Below are positions 44,101 through 51,600 of a DNA stretch of 64,000 bases, one piece after another (positions within the stretch are counted from its first letter, which is position 1; each line of letters starts with the position of its first letter). The stretch is from an uncultured Saprospiraceae bacterium (lineage in GTDB: Bacteria > Bacteroidota > Bacteroidia > Chitinophagales > Saprospiraceae): positions 20,728 through 84,727 of the forward strand of contig CALJKQ010000047.1 in assembly GCA_937973565.1 (NCBI GenBank). The letters are read 5' to 3'. The notes below the pieces were generated by a model. It searched no databases. It saw only the letters and a list, made by a program, of their open reading frames with translations, and had not been told where the DNA came from. A program made the position numbers and the translations under genes.

Positions 44101-45634
44101 GGTCTTGGCTCAGCCAAAATCAACCTTTACGGCGCCTGATACAATTTGTGTATTGGATGATTTGAACATTACCTATTCAGGTACACCGGGTCAACCTTTG
44201 AACTGGCAGACTCCTCCGGGGGTAACCATCACCCAACAAAGTGCCACGAGGTATACTACCAGGTTTGCCAGTGAAGGTGTCTATACCCTGGGTTTGGTGG
44301 TAGGGAATGCTATTTGTTTATCTGAGAAGTCAGAGCAAATTGTGAAAGTGGATCCAGAACTGGATTTGGTGGATATTTCATGTACTTCTACATTGAGTTC
44401 TGTCCAATTTACCTGGACAGACATCGATTGTGCAAGTCAATACCAGGTTGTAGCCAACGGAGTCAACATAGGGACTCAAAGCAACCTCACTTACCTCGCC
44501 TCAGGTTTGGCTGAAGGACAAAAGATACTTTTGGAAATCACACCTGTTTCAGATTGTGCTTGTCCGGCCACCAAGGTGACCAAGGAGTGTGAAGCCAGAG
44601 CTTGTCCTCCGGTAGTACTTGCATTGAGCAGTCCTCAGGATAAATTCTGTGTAGGAGATGTTACCAGTCCGTTCCAAATGGTAGCCCAGGTTACCGGATC
44701 GGGAGGCACAGGCAGTGGCACCTGGTCAGGTACGGGTGTGAATGCACAAGGATCTTTCAATCCTCAAGGCTTAGCAGCGGGCGTTTATACACTCAAGTAT
44801 AAGTTTACCGAAGAGGGATGTGATTTTGAAGAAACTATGGACATAACCATTTATGGAAACCCAGCGGTTAGTGTAACTACTACCAGTCCGGATTGTTACC
44901 TTGAAAACTTTGGTTCTGCCAATCAGGTAACAACAGGGGGTGATGGTACTTATACTTATCGTTTGGATGGCAATGCCATTCAGCTGAGTGATTTGGATCA
45001 GATAGCTCCGGGTAGTCACATTTTGGTGGTGAATGATGGAAAAGGATGTGATGCATCCGCCAACTTTACCATTGGTTCTGCCAATCAGCCTACAATCCAG
45101 GTATCAGGTCAGCCGGAAATCATCAAGGGACAAACCACTTCTCTTTCTGTGAGCAATGGGCCCATTGTTGGTCAGATTGATTCTATCGTTTGGACAAACC
45201 AGGCAGGAGAAGTGCTGTGTTCAGCTCCAACCTGCAAAGTAATCAATGTCACACCAGATGAAAGTGATACCTACTGTGCAAGAATTTATTACAATGGAGG
45301 TTGTTATATCGAAGACTGCTTCTCTTTGATCGTAAGACCATTAATTGAAATAATTCTTCCCAACATCATCAGAACAGATGGAGGTAGTAACTCAAATTTC
45401 TTCATACAGAGTTATGCCAACATTGATAAGGTGAGGTCTTTGAAGATCTTCGACAGATGGGGCAACCTGGTTTATAGCAGAAGTGAGTACAAGCCAGCTC
45501 CGGGAGATACGGGATGGGATGGCAAAATTAATGGCACAGATGTTGTACCTGGCGTTTATGCCTATACCATAGATGTGCTGCTTAATGACGGTAAGGACTT
45601 AAAGATTAACGGTGATGTAACCGTAGTAAAATAG
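38150..45634 (+). CDS. Giant SdrD-B / Ig-like surface adhesin, T9SS type B
   Basis: 2494 residues from the ATG at 38150 (signal peptide VLLFLFMALISFSANAQ). The N-terminal ~900 residues hold seven SdrD B-like calcium-binding modules of ~115 residues, each opening like FVWEDINGNGIQDGGEPGLG (others: DENANGIFDLSEAG, DLNGDGLDGGEP, DLDGDGAQGGEPG, DSNGDGVFDGSEP, DDGGNAILDPGE). A Cys-containing region follows (~920-1070), then many PKD/Ig-like and fibronectin-like modules (VTIDYTLLINGTPIP type; IQFTWPTPAGSTGFNVQV). The end is a CHU_C / type B sorting domain: IFDRWGNLVYSR, DTGWDGKING, VPGVYAYTIDV. Predicted to be a cell-surface fibre, for adhesion or gliding. A strong terminator follows. Confidence 0.92.
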   Translation: MRQNVLLFLFMALISFSANAQYTVQGVVFEDENANGIFDLSEAGVVGVAVTLINDGTGMPALAPINTGLGGAFSFTNNVPMGTYHIRFNYNSVNPGYVVTTQDVTGANTQATDVDDDSDADIAAPHATHVFTVDAGTPIEDKIGMGIFLPGDINGEVWEDLNGDGLDGGEPNTPVNVNVSLLDAATLSLVANDASGNPLTNPVSTNSTYSFNNIAPGDYIVEFSEPGGPYPGGLHLTKVDEAGTPGSQVGDANNDSDADPNSGQTFQITLVSDQIVGGIDAGYWVPGQVGDFVWEDINGNGIQDGGEPGLGGIQVELLFSTGGAALDANGNPYPPQVTGGAGDYIFDEIPPGNYKVAFEVNPGGIYYFTKKDAGGDNVDSDADLATGETPSFVIQSGDPEDLDIDAGYYQKCTIGDFTWHDLNGNGIQDGGEPDIDVDIEITDILTGNNPLFEVDGTTPYNGNITSSGGNYLFDNLPPGTYKLTFTAPTDYFITLQGVGGSAVDSDPDRTTGMTVNLTCNSGDELDEIDAGFFTKCVISDFTWEDLDGDGAQGGEPGLGGVQIEIIDVLTGLPPTIKADGTPYTGANINSTGGGNYIFDDLPPGEYQLTFTAPGGFFLTEPDATSDDKDSDADVATGMTINITCNSDDIIEDVDAGFFEAGRIAGVAWHDSNGDGVFDGSEPLLDGVTFTLINTAGPTLDVFGAAVAPQVTAGGNYTFIDLRPGVYTMTSNFPGWIPTLELATGGTDDSEFDAGGNLVNDIQLLSADIKTNINAGYYKLITVGGSIWGEDDGGNAILDPGETGGFNVVVELYDASGTLVATTLGDANGNYQFTDVVPGDYKIVIASSNFISGGPLYGLESCDGQGGDDDIDNDDNGDPGALGVESVNIQLYCGLEPGAMGVENFTIDFCFKSDCDVENPLAAPLCEDADTICDLALLEIFCSRMPTAISVGSVPNPLCEGQGAPHNMSWFGFVAGSGNYTMVVEPFACAGGQNGAQLGVYEDCTFTTSVYCQAMPCVTGPQFIPGSLFTPGQVYFFWMDGCSASVCSYDIEIQGEFIQYQIPEIVDIECSSPFGRCDTICPNNTITFDARDGYDDLTAKFDWKITAPDNTELLFTTTDRFLTYTFTELGDYIVELTNIDVKCSLPIPPYQITVTVANPADEDFGVWPVCENLLDIGWLGPNVIWDTNISDPNGDGLSGWQAGDINKPGTITRDVVTSTGCEFKQTVEVVKLLNSIPFDLDTFLCPGEFVEVGPVTYNLEVWPPEQVFLTNAVGCDSLVNVAVLFLGIDGQVVDVGCVTGGYQIQFNQGPNPFIPGAFNNFFFEYEYIWKDENGNIIDDGDPDFDPRTLLVPASGTYTLTVVQHFENSTCMIDMAPLTVDLSGLVPQQVTQATPWGTLLCEDNATFTYTMQTNIPSQDIIKYIWTYPNGTTIIGPKDTANITINWAGTMGGKICASIQTICGISPPLCDTVDIVPIPVATLPALPKICVDSITSVTATGTSLPGYQYNWDFNGGTLVTNPAVGAGPHLVSWGDPGIKDVDLTIGVQACISNLATTQVEVVAPVPAPIIDCSGSLGQIQFTWPTPAGSTGFNVQVVNGPSGVLNGNTYTVTVPANQIVQVDIILTTTTNSPCGSLVSASGCSSQDCIPPNVEIEPVADICLTATTQPITLATMINGTTGGTSVFSGPGITDPANGVFDPKQANLGANTITLQYTDPNNCRDNATQIINVYETPTADFITDKAVICQDSSVKVQYNGSITSGGSYNWTFGNDVVTPGNGTGPFNIKWTNPGNKTINLTATKNGCVSQPYKLDVQVDPRVPPVSIECIDQKATEITVGWNSIANIDDYTLLINGTPIPNTTNLTYNLTGLTPNDKVFFELRANSSNACPGTVDTITCTAELCPPIIIDFSVGDTTICLNSDAKPFQIDALISGGLGTGTGVKTWSGRGIDADGLFDPVAAGPSTGQGHKITLTFVEGTCDEAASLNIKVLAQPKSTFTAPDTICVLDDLNITYSGTPGQPLNWQTPPGVTITQQSATRYTTRFASEGVYTLGLVVGNAICLSEKSEQIVKVDPELDLVDISCTSTLSSVQFTWTDIDCASQYQVVANGVNIGTQSNLTYLASGLAEGQKILLEITPVSDCACPATKVTKECEARACPPVVLALSSPQDKFCVGDVTSPFQMVAQVTGSGGTGSGTWSGTGVNAQGSFNPQGLAAGVYTLKYKFTEEGCDFEETMDITIYGNPAVSVTTTSPDCYLENFGSANQVTTGGDGTYTYRLDGNAIQLSDLDQIAPGSHILVVNDGKGCDASANFTIGSANQPTIQVSGQPEIIKGQTTSLSVSNGPIVGQIDSIVWTNQAGEVLCSAPTCKVINVTPDESDTYCARIYYNGGCYIEDCFSLIVRPLIEIILPNIIRTDGGSNSNFFIQSYANIDKVRSLKIFDRWGNLVYSRSEYKPAPGDTGWDGKINGTDVVPGVYAYTIDVLLNDGKDLKINGDVTVVK

Positions 45635-45655
45635 AAAACTTATAAGCTCTTGATG

Positions 45656-45684
45656 GGCCGGAGGAGCAATTCTCCGGCCTTTTT
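45656..45684 (+). terminator. Terminator of the giant adhesin gene
   Basis: GGCCGGAG and CTCCGGCC form an 8-bp stem over an 8-base loop, followed by a T-run. It begins 21 bases after the stop codon. Confidence 0.9.
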
Positions 45685-45707
45685 CATTTCTGCACATTCC
45701 AAAACCT

Positions 45708-45715
45708 TATCTTTG
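45708..45715 (+). promoter_or_regulatory. -7 box of permease gene
   Basis: Perfect TATCTTTG. It lies 15 bases before the ATG at 45731, and 6 before that at 45722; the long frame starting at 45650 would span the upstream terminator and can be dismissed. Confidence 0.6.
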
Positions 45716-45730
45716 CATCCTATGGTTGGG

Positions 45731-46945
45731 ATGAAATTAGTATTTTCGATAGCATGGCGATATTTGGTAGGTAAAAAAAGTACCCAGGCCATCCATTTGA
45801 TTACTTTCATTTCCATGCTGGGCCTTACTGTGGGTACTGCAGCTTTGTTGCTCATTCTTTCTGTCTTTAATGGTTTTGAGGAACTGATTTCAAAATTGGT
45901 TAATTCTTACAATCCGGACTTGAAAGTGGTGGCTTCTACGGGAATTTACATTCAGGCAGACAGCAATCAGCTCGCAAGAATCAAGAGCATTCCCGGCATC
46001 GGTCAGGTATCAGAATGTTTGGAATCTGTTGTATTATTTGATTACGATGGTTCGCAGGAAGCCGGCGTTGTCAAAGGTGTTGATCGCCATTTCAAAGAGG
46101 TTACCCGGATTGACTCTACCATAGTAAGGGGCGAATTTTCTACCCGACAAGGCAATTCATTTTTTGCGGTATTTGGTTCTGGTATGTTCAATAAACTTTC
46201 CATCAATCCCGCGGATCCCATAACGCCTGTTACGGTTTATGCCGCTCTAAAATCGAAGGGTCCCTTGAGCAAAGATTATGCTACACTCCAACTTTATCCG
46301 GCAGGTGTTTTTACCGTGGGCAGCGAAGAAGATATGCAGTACGTGCTTACCGATCTCTTTGCCGTGAGAAATTTATTGCAAAAGCCTGGTGCTACATCCT
46401 CGCTCGAGATTGATCTGAAAGAGGATGCCGACATTGCTGCCATTCGTACATCATTGCAGCAAATTTTGGGGGATAATGTAGTAATCAAAGACAGATACCA
46501 GCAAGATGAAGCTTTTCTGAAGATCATGAACATAGAAAAGTGGATTTCTTACCTTATTGCCTGCCTGACGCTTGGTTTGATATCCTTCAACCTGATTGGT
46601 GCACTTTGGATGATTGTCCTGGATAAAAAACGAGATATTTCTGTTTTGAAATCCATGGGTTTTACCACCGCAATGGTAAGAAATTTGGTCATGAAGCTGG
46701 GTGTATTAATTGGCCTTTTGGGTTTGTTTTTTGGCCTCATACTGGCAACCATCCTCTATTGGTTGCAGAAGCAATACGATTTGGTGGAAGTACCTCCAGG
46801 ATTTATGATTGACGCTTATCCCATAGCCTTTAAATGGATGGACTTTGTTTTGGTTGCTGCAACAGTAGTCTTCCTTTCCTTCCTTGCCTCCATTTTACCG
46901 GCCATCAGAGCGTCCAGAATTTCTGCTTTTGTCCGTCATGAATAA
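45731..46945 (+). CDS. LolC/LolE-type ABC transporter permease (FtsX superfamily)
   Basis: 404 residues from the ATG at 45731 (MKLVFSIAWRYLVGKKSTQA); ATG 45722 would add three. The layout is that of lipoprotein-releasing permeases: one N-terminal membrane helix (LITFISMLGLTVGTAALLLILSVF), a large periplasmic MacB-type domain (~50-275), and three C-terminal helices (LIACLTLGLISFNLIGALWM, LGVLIGLLGLFFGLILATI, FVLVAATVVFLSFLASILPA). The EAA-like loop DKKRDISVLKSMGFT contacts the ATPase. No ATPase gene is adjacent, so the partner is encoded elsewhere. Transport of lipoproteins is the family role. Confidence 0.87.
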   Translation: MKLVFSIAWRYLVGKKSTQAIHLITFISMLGLTVGTAALLLILSVFNGFEELISKLVNSYNPDLKVVASTGIYIQADSNQLARIKSIPGIGQVSECLESVVLFDYDGSQEAGVVKGVDRHFKEVTRIDSTIVRGEFSTRQGNSFFAVFGSGMFNKLSINPADPITPVTVYAALKSKGPLSKDYATLQLYPAGVFTVGSEEDMQYVLTDLFAVRNLLQKPGATSSLEIDLKEDADIAAIRTSLQQILGDNVVIKDRYQQDEAFLKIMNIEKWISYLIACLTLGLISFNLIGALWMIVLDKKRDISVLKSMGFTTAMVRNLVMKLGVLIGLLGLFFGLILATILYWLQKQYDLVEVPPGFMIDAYPIAFKWMDFVLVAATVVFLSFLASILPAIRASRISAFVRHE

Positions 46946-46969
46946 ATTAAGCGTAAGCTGAACTTTTCT

Positions 46970-46977
46970 TACCTTTG
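46970..46977 (+). promoter_or_regulatory. -7 box of purS-rsmI-DUF1460 operon
   Basis: Perfect TACCTTTG, 26 bases before the purS ATG and 25 bases after the permease stop. Confidence 0.6.
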
Positions 46978-47003
46978 TACCCACAAAAGACAATTGTCAG
47001 GAA

Positions 47004-47255
47004 ATGAAATTTATAGCAGAAATTGATGTAATGCCCCACAAGGAGTTGTTGGACCCACAGGGAAAGACGGTAGGTAAAAACATGGATCACATTGGCATTG
47101 AAGGGGTAACAGACGTGAGGATTGGCAAACACATTCAAATGTCTATCGAAGCATCGAGTGAAGAAGCAGCCCGCGTGCAGGTGGAAAAAGCGTGTCAAAA
47201 AATATTGACAAATCCCATTATGGAGGGGTACTCCTATGAATTGACACCACAATAA
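47004..47255 (+). CDS. purS: Phosphoribosylformylglycinamidine synthase, PurS subunit
   Basis: 83-residue small subunit of the PurLQS complex, which bridges ammonia transfer from PurQ to PurL in purine synthesis. MKFIAEIDVMPHKELLDPQG, VTDVRIGKHIQMSIEA and a final PIMEGYSYELTPQ match the PurS fold. purL and purQ are not nearby. rsmI starts one base after its stop, so they are co-translated. Confidence 0.88.
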   Translation: MKFIAEIDVMPHKELLDPQGKTVGKNMDHIGIEGVTDVRIGKHIQMSIEASSEEAARVQVEKACQKILTNPIMEGYSYELTPQ

Positions 47256-47256
47256 A

Positions 47257-47922
47257 ATGCTTTACCTTGTTCCCACCCCTATAGGTAACCTGGAAGATAT
47301 TACACTAAGAGCTATAAGGGTTTTGGGAGAGGTGGATGTCATCCTGGCTGAGGATACCCGAACCAGCAATGTCTTGCTTAAGCATTATAATATAACTACT
47401 GAACTGAAGCCATTTCATTCGTTCAATGAGCACAAGGTTGTTGACCATTGGGTAAGCCAGTTAGCAAATGGCCTCAAGGTTGCTTTAATTACAGATGCGG
47501 GTACTCCCGGAATTTCTGACCCGGGTTTTTTATTGGTGAGGGCTTGCAGAAACAGCAACATTACGGTTAGCTGTCTTCCCGGTGCCGTTGCCTTTGTTCC
47601 TGCGTTGGCAGCATCAGGTCTGCCAAGTGATGCCTTTTATTTTGAAGGGTTTCTACCGCACAAAAAGGGTCGGCAAACTGCTTTAAAGAGGTTGGCTGCG
47701 TTGGACAGCACCTTTATTTTATATGAATCTCCCCATCGCTTGCTTCGTTGCCTGGAAGAACTGGCAGAACACTGCGGTCAGGAACGCAATGCAAGTGTGG
47801 CAAGGGAAATAAGTAAAAAATTTGAGGAGCAAATCACCTCTTCTCTGGCATCTTTGATCCTTCATTTTCAATCCCATGCTCCCAAAGGAGAATTTGTCAT
47901 TGTGGTAGAGGGTAAAAAATAA
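47257..47922 (+). CDS. rsmI: 16S rRNA (cytidine(1402)-2'-O)-methyltransferase
   Basis: 221-residue tetrapyrrole-methylase-fold enzyme that 2'-O-methylates C1402 in the ribosomal decoding centre. Family motifs: LYLVPTPIGNLEDITLRA, VILAEDTRTSNVLL, ALITDAGTPGISDPGFLLV, PGAVAFVPALAASGLPSDAF, FILYESPHRLL. Slightly shorter than the usual ~280 residues because the C-terminal winged-helix part is absent, common in this phylum. Tightly packed between purS and the DUF1460 gene. Confidence 0.94.
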   Translation: MLYLVPTPIGNLEDITLRAIRVLGEVDVILAEDTRTSNVLLKHYNITTELKPFHSFNEHKVVDHWVSQLANGLKVALITDAGTPGISDPGFLLVRACRNSNITVSCLPGAVAFVPALAASGLPSDAFYFEGFLPHKKGRQTALKRLAALDSTFILYESPHRLLRCLEELAEHCGQERNASVAREISKKFEEQITSSLASLILHFQSHAPKGEFVIVVEGKK

Positions 47923-47924
47923 AA

Positions 47925-48686
47925 ATGCGTTGCTTCCTTTTCTTTCTTTTGTTGATATCCCACTGTGGCCTGTTAGCCCAATATGCTCCCGGCGACACTC
48001 TCATTAATCACGCCTTGTCTCTACTGGGAAAACCATACAGGGCAAGTACTTTAGAGAATGTCCAGGAAGAAAAACTCATTTTATCCAACGATGCCTTTGA
48101 TTGTTACACCTTCGTTGAGAGATCACTCGCCCTGAGCATTGGCGCCGACAACCTGAACCAGAGTACAACCTTTTTGCGTTACAGAAATGGGCTAATTGAT
48201 GGCTTTTGCTCGAGACTGCATTATCTGTCAGAATGGATTCATTACCACATAGCCAATGGCTTACTCATAGACATTACACCCGGCCTGGAAGGTGCTAGGC
48301 CACATAATTTTGATTTGAATTTTATGTCTGCCCACCCTCACTTATACCCTGCCATGTTGCGGGATAGCTGTGTAGATGTAATTAAAAAAACGGAAAAAGA
48401 AATATCCGGATATTCCTTTTATGTGTTGCCCAAAGAAAGGGTAAATGCAGTGGCAAATTTTATTCAACATGGTGATATAATTGCCATAACCACCCGAAAG
48501 AAAGGGTTAGACTACAGTCATGTAGGACTTGCCTATAAAAAAAGGGGAAAATTATATTTATTGCACGCTTCCACAACGGGGAATAAAACGCAAATCAGCA
48601 GCCGCACTTTGTATGCTTATCTTATGCGGAATAACCAACAAACAGGGATAACTGTTTTGCGGTGGACAAACAAAAAACTATTTTAA
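47925..48686 (+). CDS. DUF1460 exported amidase-like protein
   Basis: 253 residues. Signal peptide MRCFLFFLLLISHCGLLAQ, then an NlpC/P60-superfamily core of the DUF1460 type: Cys in NDAFDCYTFVERSLAL, His in GLDYSHVGLAYKK and a third catalytic element in LYLLHASTTGNKT. The conserved YRNGLIDGFCSRLHYLSEWI is typical. Such proteins are described as N-acetylmuramoyl-L-alanine amidases of recycled peptidoglycan. Starts 2 bases after rsmI. Its last 9 bases overlap the end of the convergent PKD gene. Confidence 0.86.
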   Translation: MRCFLFFLLLISHCGLLAQYAPGDTLINHALSLLGKPYRASTLENVQEEKLILSNDAFDCYTFVERSLALSIGADNLNQSTTFLRYRNGLIDGFCSRLHYLSEWIHYHIANGLLIDITPGLEGARPHNFDLNFMSAHPHLYPAMLRDSCVDVIKKTEKEISGYSFYVLPKERVNAVANFIQHGDIIAITTRKKGLDYSHVGLAYKKRGKLYLLHASTTGNKTQISSRTLYAYLMRNNQQTGITVLRWTNKKLF

Positions 48687-51600
48687 TACCGTGAGATCGC
48701 CGGCGAAGTAATATTCTTCATCAAGCTCCGGACAATAAGCCTGCACTACATAGGTGTACACCCCACTTTCCAAAGGCCTTCCATTGATGGTGGCATCCCA
48801 AATGGCATCGATATTTTCGGTTTGATAAACAATGTTGCCCCATCTGTCCCTGATGAAAATGGATCTGAATTCTTCGGGATTGGCAGCTTTGGTAAAAAAC
48901 ATCTTATTGTTGTCAGTGCCATTGGCATACAGAATGTTGGGTATGTAATAACCCTCCTCACTGCAGCGAGTCAACAAGTCAACAGACAATTGCTGCTCAA
49001 GCTGACATCCCGTTTGTTGGTCTTTAGTGATAATTGTGTATATAGTTGATTCGCTTATTTCTTTAATGGTGGGCTCAGGGCAGTTTGTACAATCCAGTCC
49101 ATTGCCGGGAGACCACTGATAGGTATAGTCCACTCCTGAATCGGGGTATTCGGCATCAACGTCAACTTTTGAATTGTAAAACAAATCGTAGGAAGGCTTT
49201 AAGAGATGGTACTCTATGGCAGGGTGTACATAGACGAAAACATCTTCTGTATCCGGAATACAGGTAGTTCTCTGTCCTATTACCTTGAGGTAAATGCTGG
49301 TATCGGGGGTGATGCGGATCTCTTCACCGTTGGCTATTTTTTTATTGTCAAAATACCAGGAGTATTGAAATGCGAGACCATCAGAATTAAGTATCACAGC
49401 TTCACCCGGGCAAACGGTATCGCCTTTTGCTGTAATTTCTGATTTGGTGATCACATCGATGAAAATCGAATCGTAAAGTACACATTCATCCTTCTCAGAC
49501 TTCAGTATGTAATTGCCCGTTGACAAAGGAGACACCAGTGGCCTGTATTCTGAAGCCAACAGCTGATTGGCAAAGTACCAAAATGCATTTCCAATGCCAC
49601 TGCCGTTTAAGGTAACTTTTTCACCCAAACAAATTTGCATATCATCTCCGGCTGCAATGCTGTTTTGTGGTACTAGATTGACTGTAATATTGTCTGTATA
49701 GGGGCAGCCGTTGTCAGAAACGACATTGATCGTGTAAATGGTATTGACTTTGGGTGAAACCATTACGGTATCGCAGCCATTGCAAAGCAGGGTGTTGCCT
49801 TGTAACCAGGCAAGTGTTTTCACACCGGTGGCAAATAACTGAGTGGTACTGTCTTCACAAATAAACTTCTGATTGATCAAGTAATCAGGAATACTGGATT
49901 CAACTTCTACAAAAATTGAGTCTTTACCGGAACAACCATACTGGTTGATGGCTTTAGCTGTGTAATAAGAACTGATATCCGGTACTATGGATATGGTTTG
50001 GCAATTTCCTGAACAATTACCAAGGTTAATTCCTCGCCATTCATATTGGTAAGTGGCATCGGGCGAGATGACACCCAGTTCTGCTTTTAAACCCTTGCAT
50101 AGTATTGTATCAGAAAGTAGCTCTATTTCGGGTGCAGGCAATGGAGCCACGAAAACGAGCGTAGAATCTTTGGCAACACAACCGTTGCTGGCTGTATATA
50201 GGGTATAGTATAAGGTGGTGTCGTTTGGAAATACTTCCCAAACATCGCAGCCCTGGCACAGCGTTGTATTGCCATTGGTCCAGGAGTTGGAGCCACCTAA
50301 ATTGTTGGACAAAATTATGAAATGAAGATTGGCACTGTCTCCTATGCAAATCAGGGTGTCCGGACCGGCTTGAATTTTATGATTGGGCAGTACTTCTAAA
50401 GTTTGCAGACTTTCACTTTTACACCCGGCTTCAGAAGTGGTTGTCAATGAAACCGCCTTGGAACCGGTAGTTTGAAATTGATAGCTTACTTCAAAATCAT
50501 TAAATATTTCATTTTCAATTTTCCATTCGTGTTTGACCAGATTTCCGGACTCAATAAAACTGGTGTTGTTGAATTGGAGTGCATTGTATTGACAAGGTGT
50601 ACTTTGCCAATTGAACCCTGTCTTGGGGTTGGGGTAAACCCCGGCAAAACCCGCTATGTCGAGTGTATCCGAGCAATTGTCTGTATGCGCAGTCAGTCTA
50701 AGGTCATAAATGCCGTAGGCATTAATGATGGGTGAAATGATGTTGCCGGTAAGTTCACTTGTATCTCCGTTGGCACTAATGGACCAAAGATAGTAAGTTG
50801 CCTGAGAAGTAGAAGTGGATTCGTTGTTGATCTGTAAGGTAACAGGCAATCCGCACAAAGGATCCGTTATGGGATTTACTTTCAGATGGATGGTGTTCAC
50901 CATGATATCATCATTGGTAAAATTTCTTTTGCATCCCGCGTTGTCTGAGATGATAAGTTTGGGTGAATACACGCCCGGCATGGGGTAGGTAAATACTTTT
51001 TCATCAAAGTTTTGGAGCAATAAGCTGGAGTCAACCACACCATTGCCAAAATCCCAATAGTAACGATAATAATCATCTGAATTTGCCGTGAAACGAACCT
51101 GAAGTGGCGTACAATTTCCCTCAATGTTGAATTCGAAATTACCCCTTGGTCCCAAAACCATTACATAGTCTTTCAGGGTTAATGTGTCTTTGCATACATT
51201 GGAACGAATGGCAATGAGGGTAACATCAAAAGTATCCGGCTCAAAATAGATATGCGAGGGGTCACTTACAAAACTTACTCCACTCTGGTCACCAAAATCC
51301 CATTGGTAGGCAATGGCATTTTCCGATGCATTGGTAAAACGCGTCAATAAGGGGGGACATGTTTCAAACAGTGGATCTCCACTGAATTGGGCTTTGGGGT
51401 TTTGTACATCTATCCAGGCAGGCTCGCAGTGGGTGTTTTCGCATCCGCGGATATCATACAATGTCAGGCATACATCAAAAATGCCTTCGTCTTTGTAAAG
51501 ATGCCTGGTTATGCCCGTAGTAGCAGATTCACCATCACCAAAGGTCCACAAAAAGCCACTGGTATTGGCATTGTCGCCCTGTGGAACAAACAATACTTCC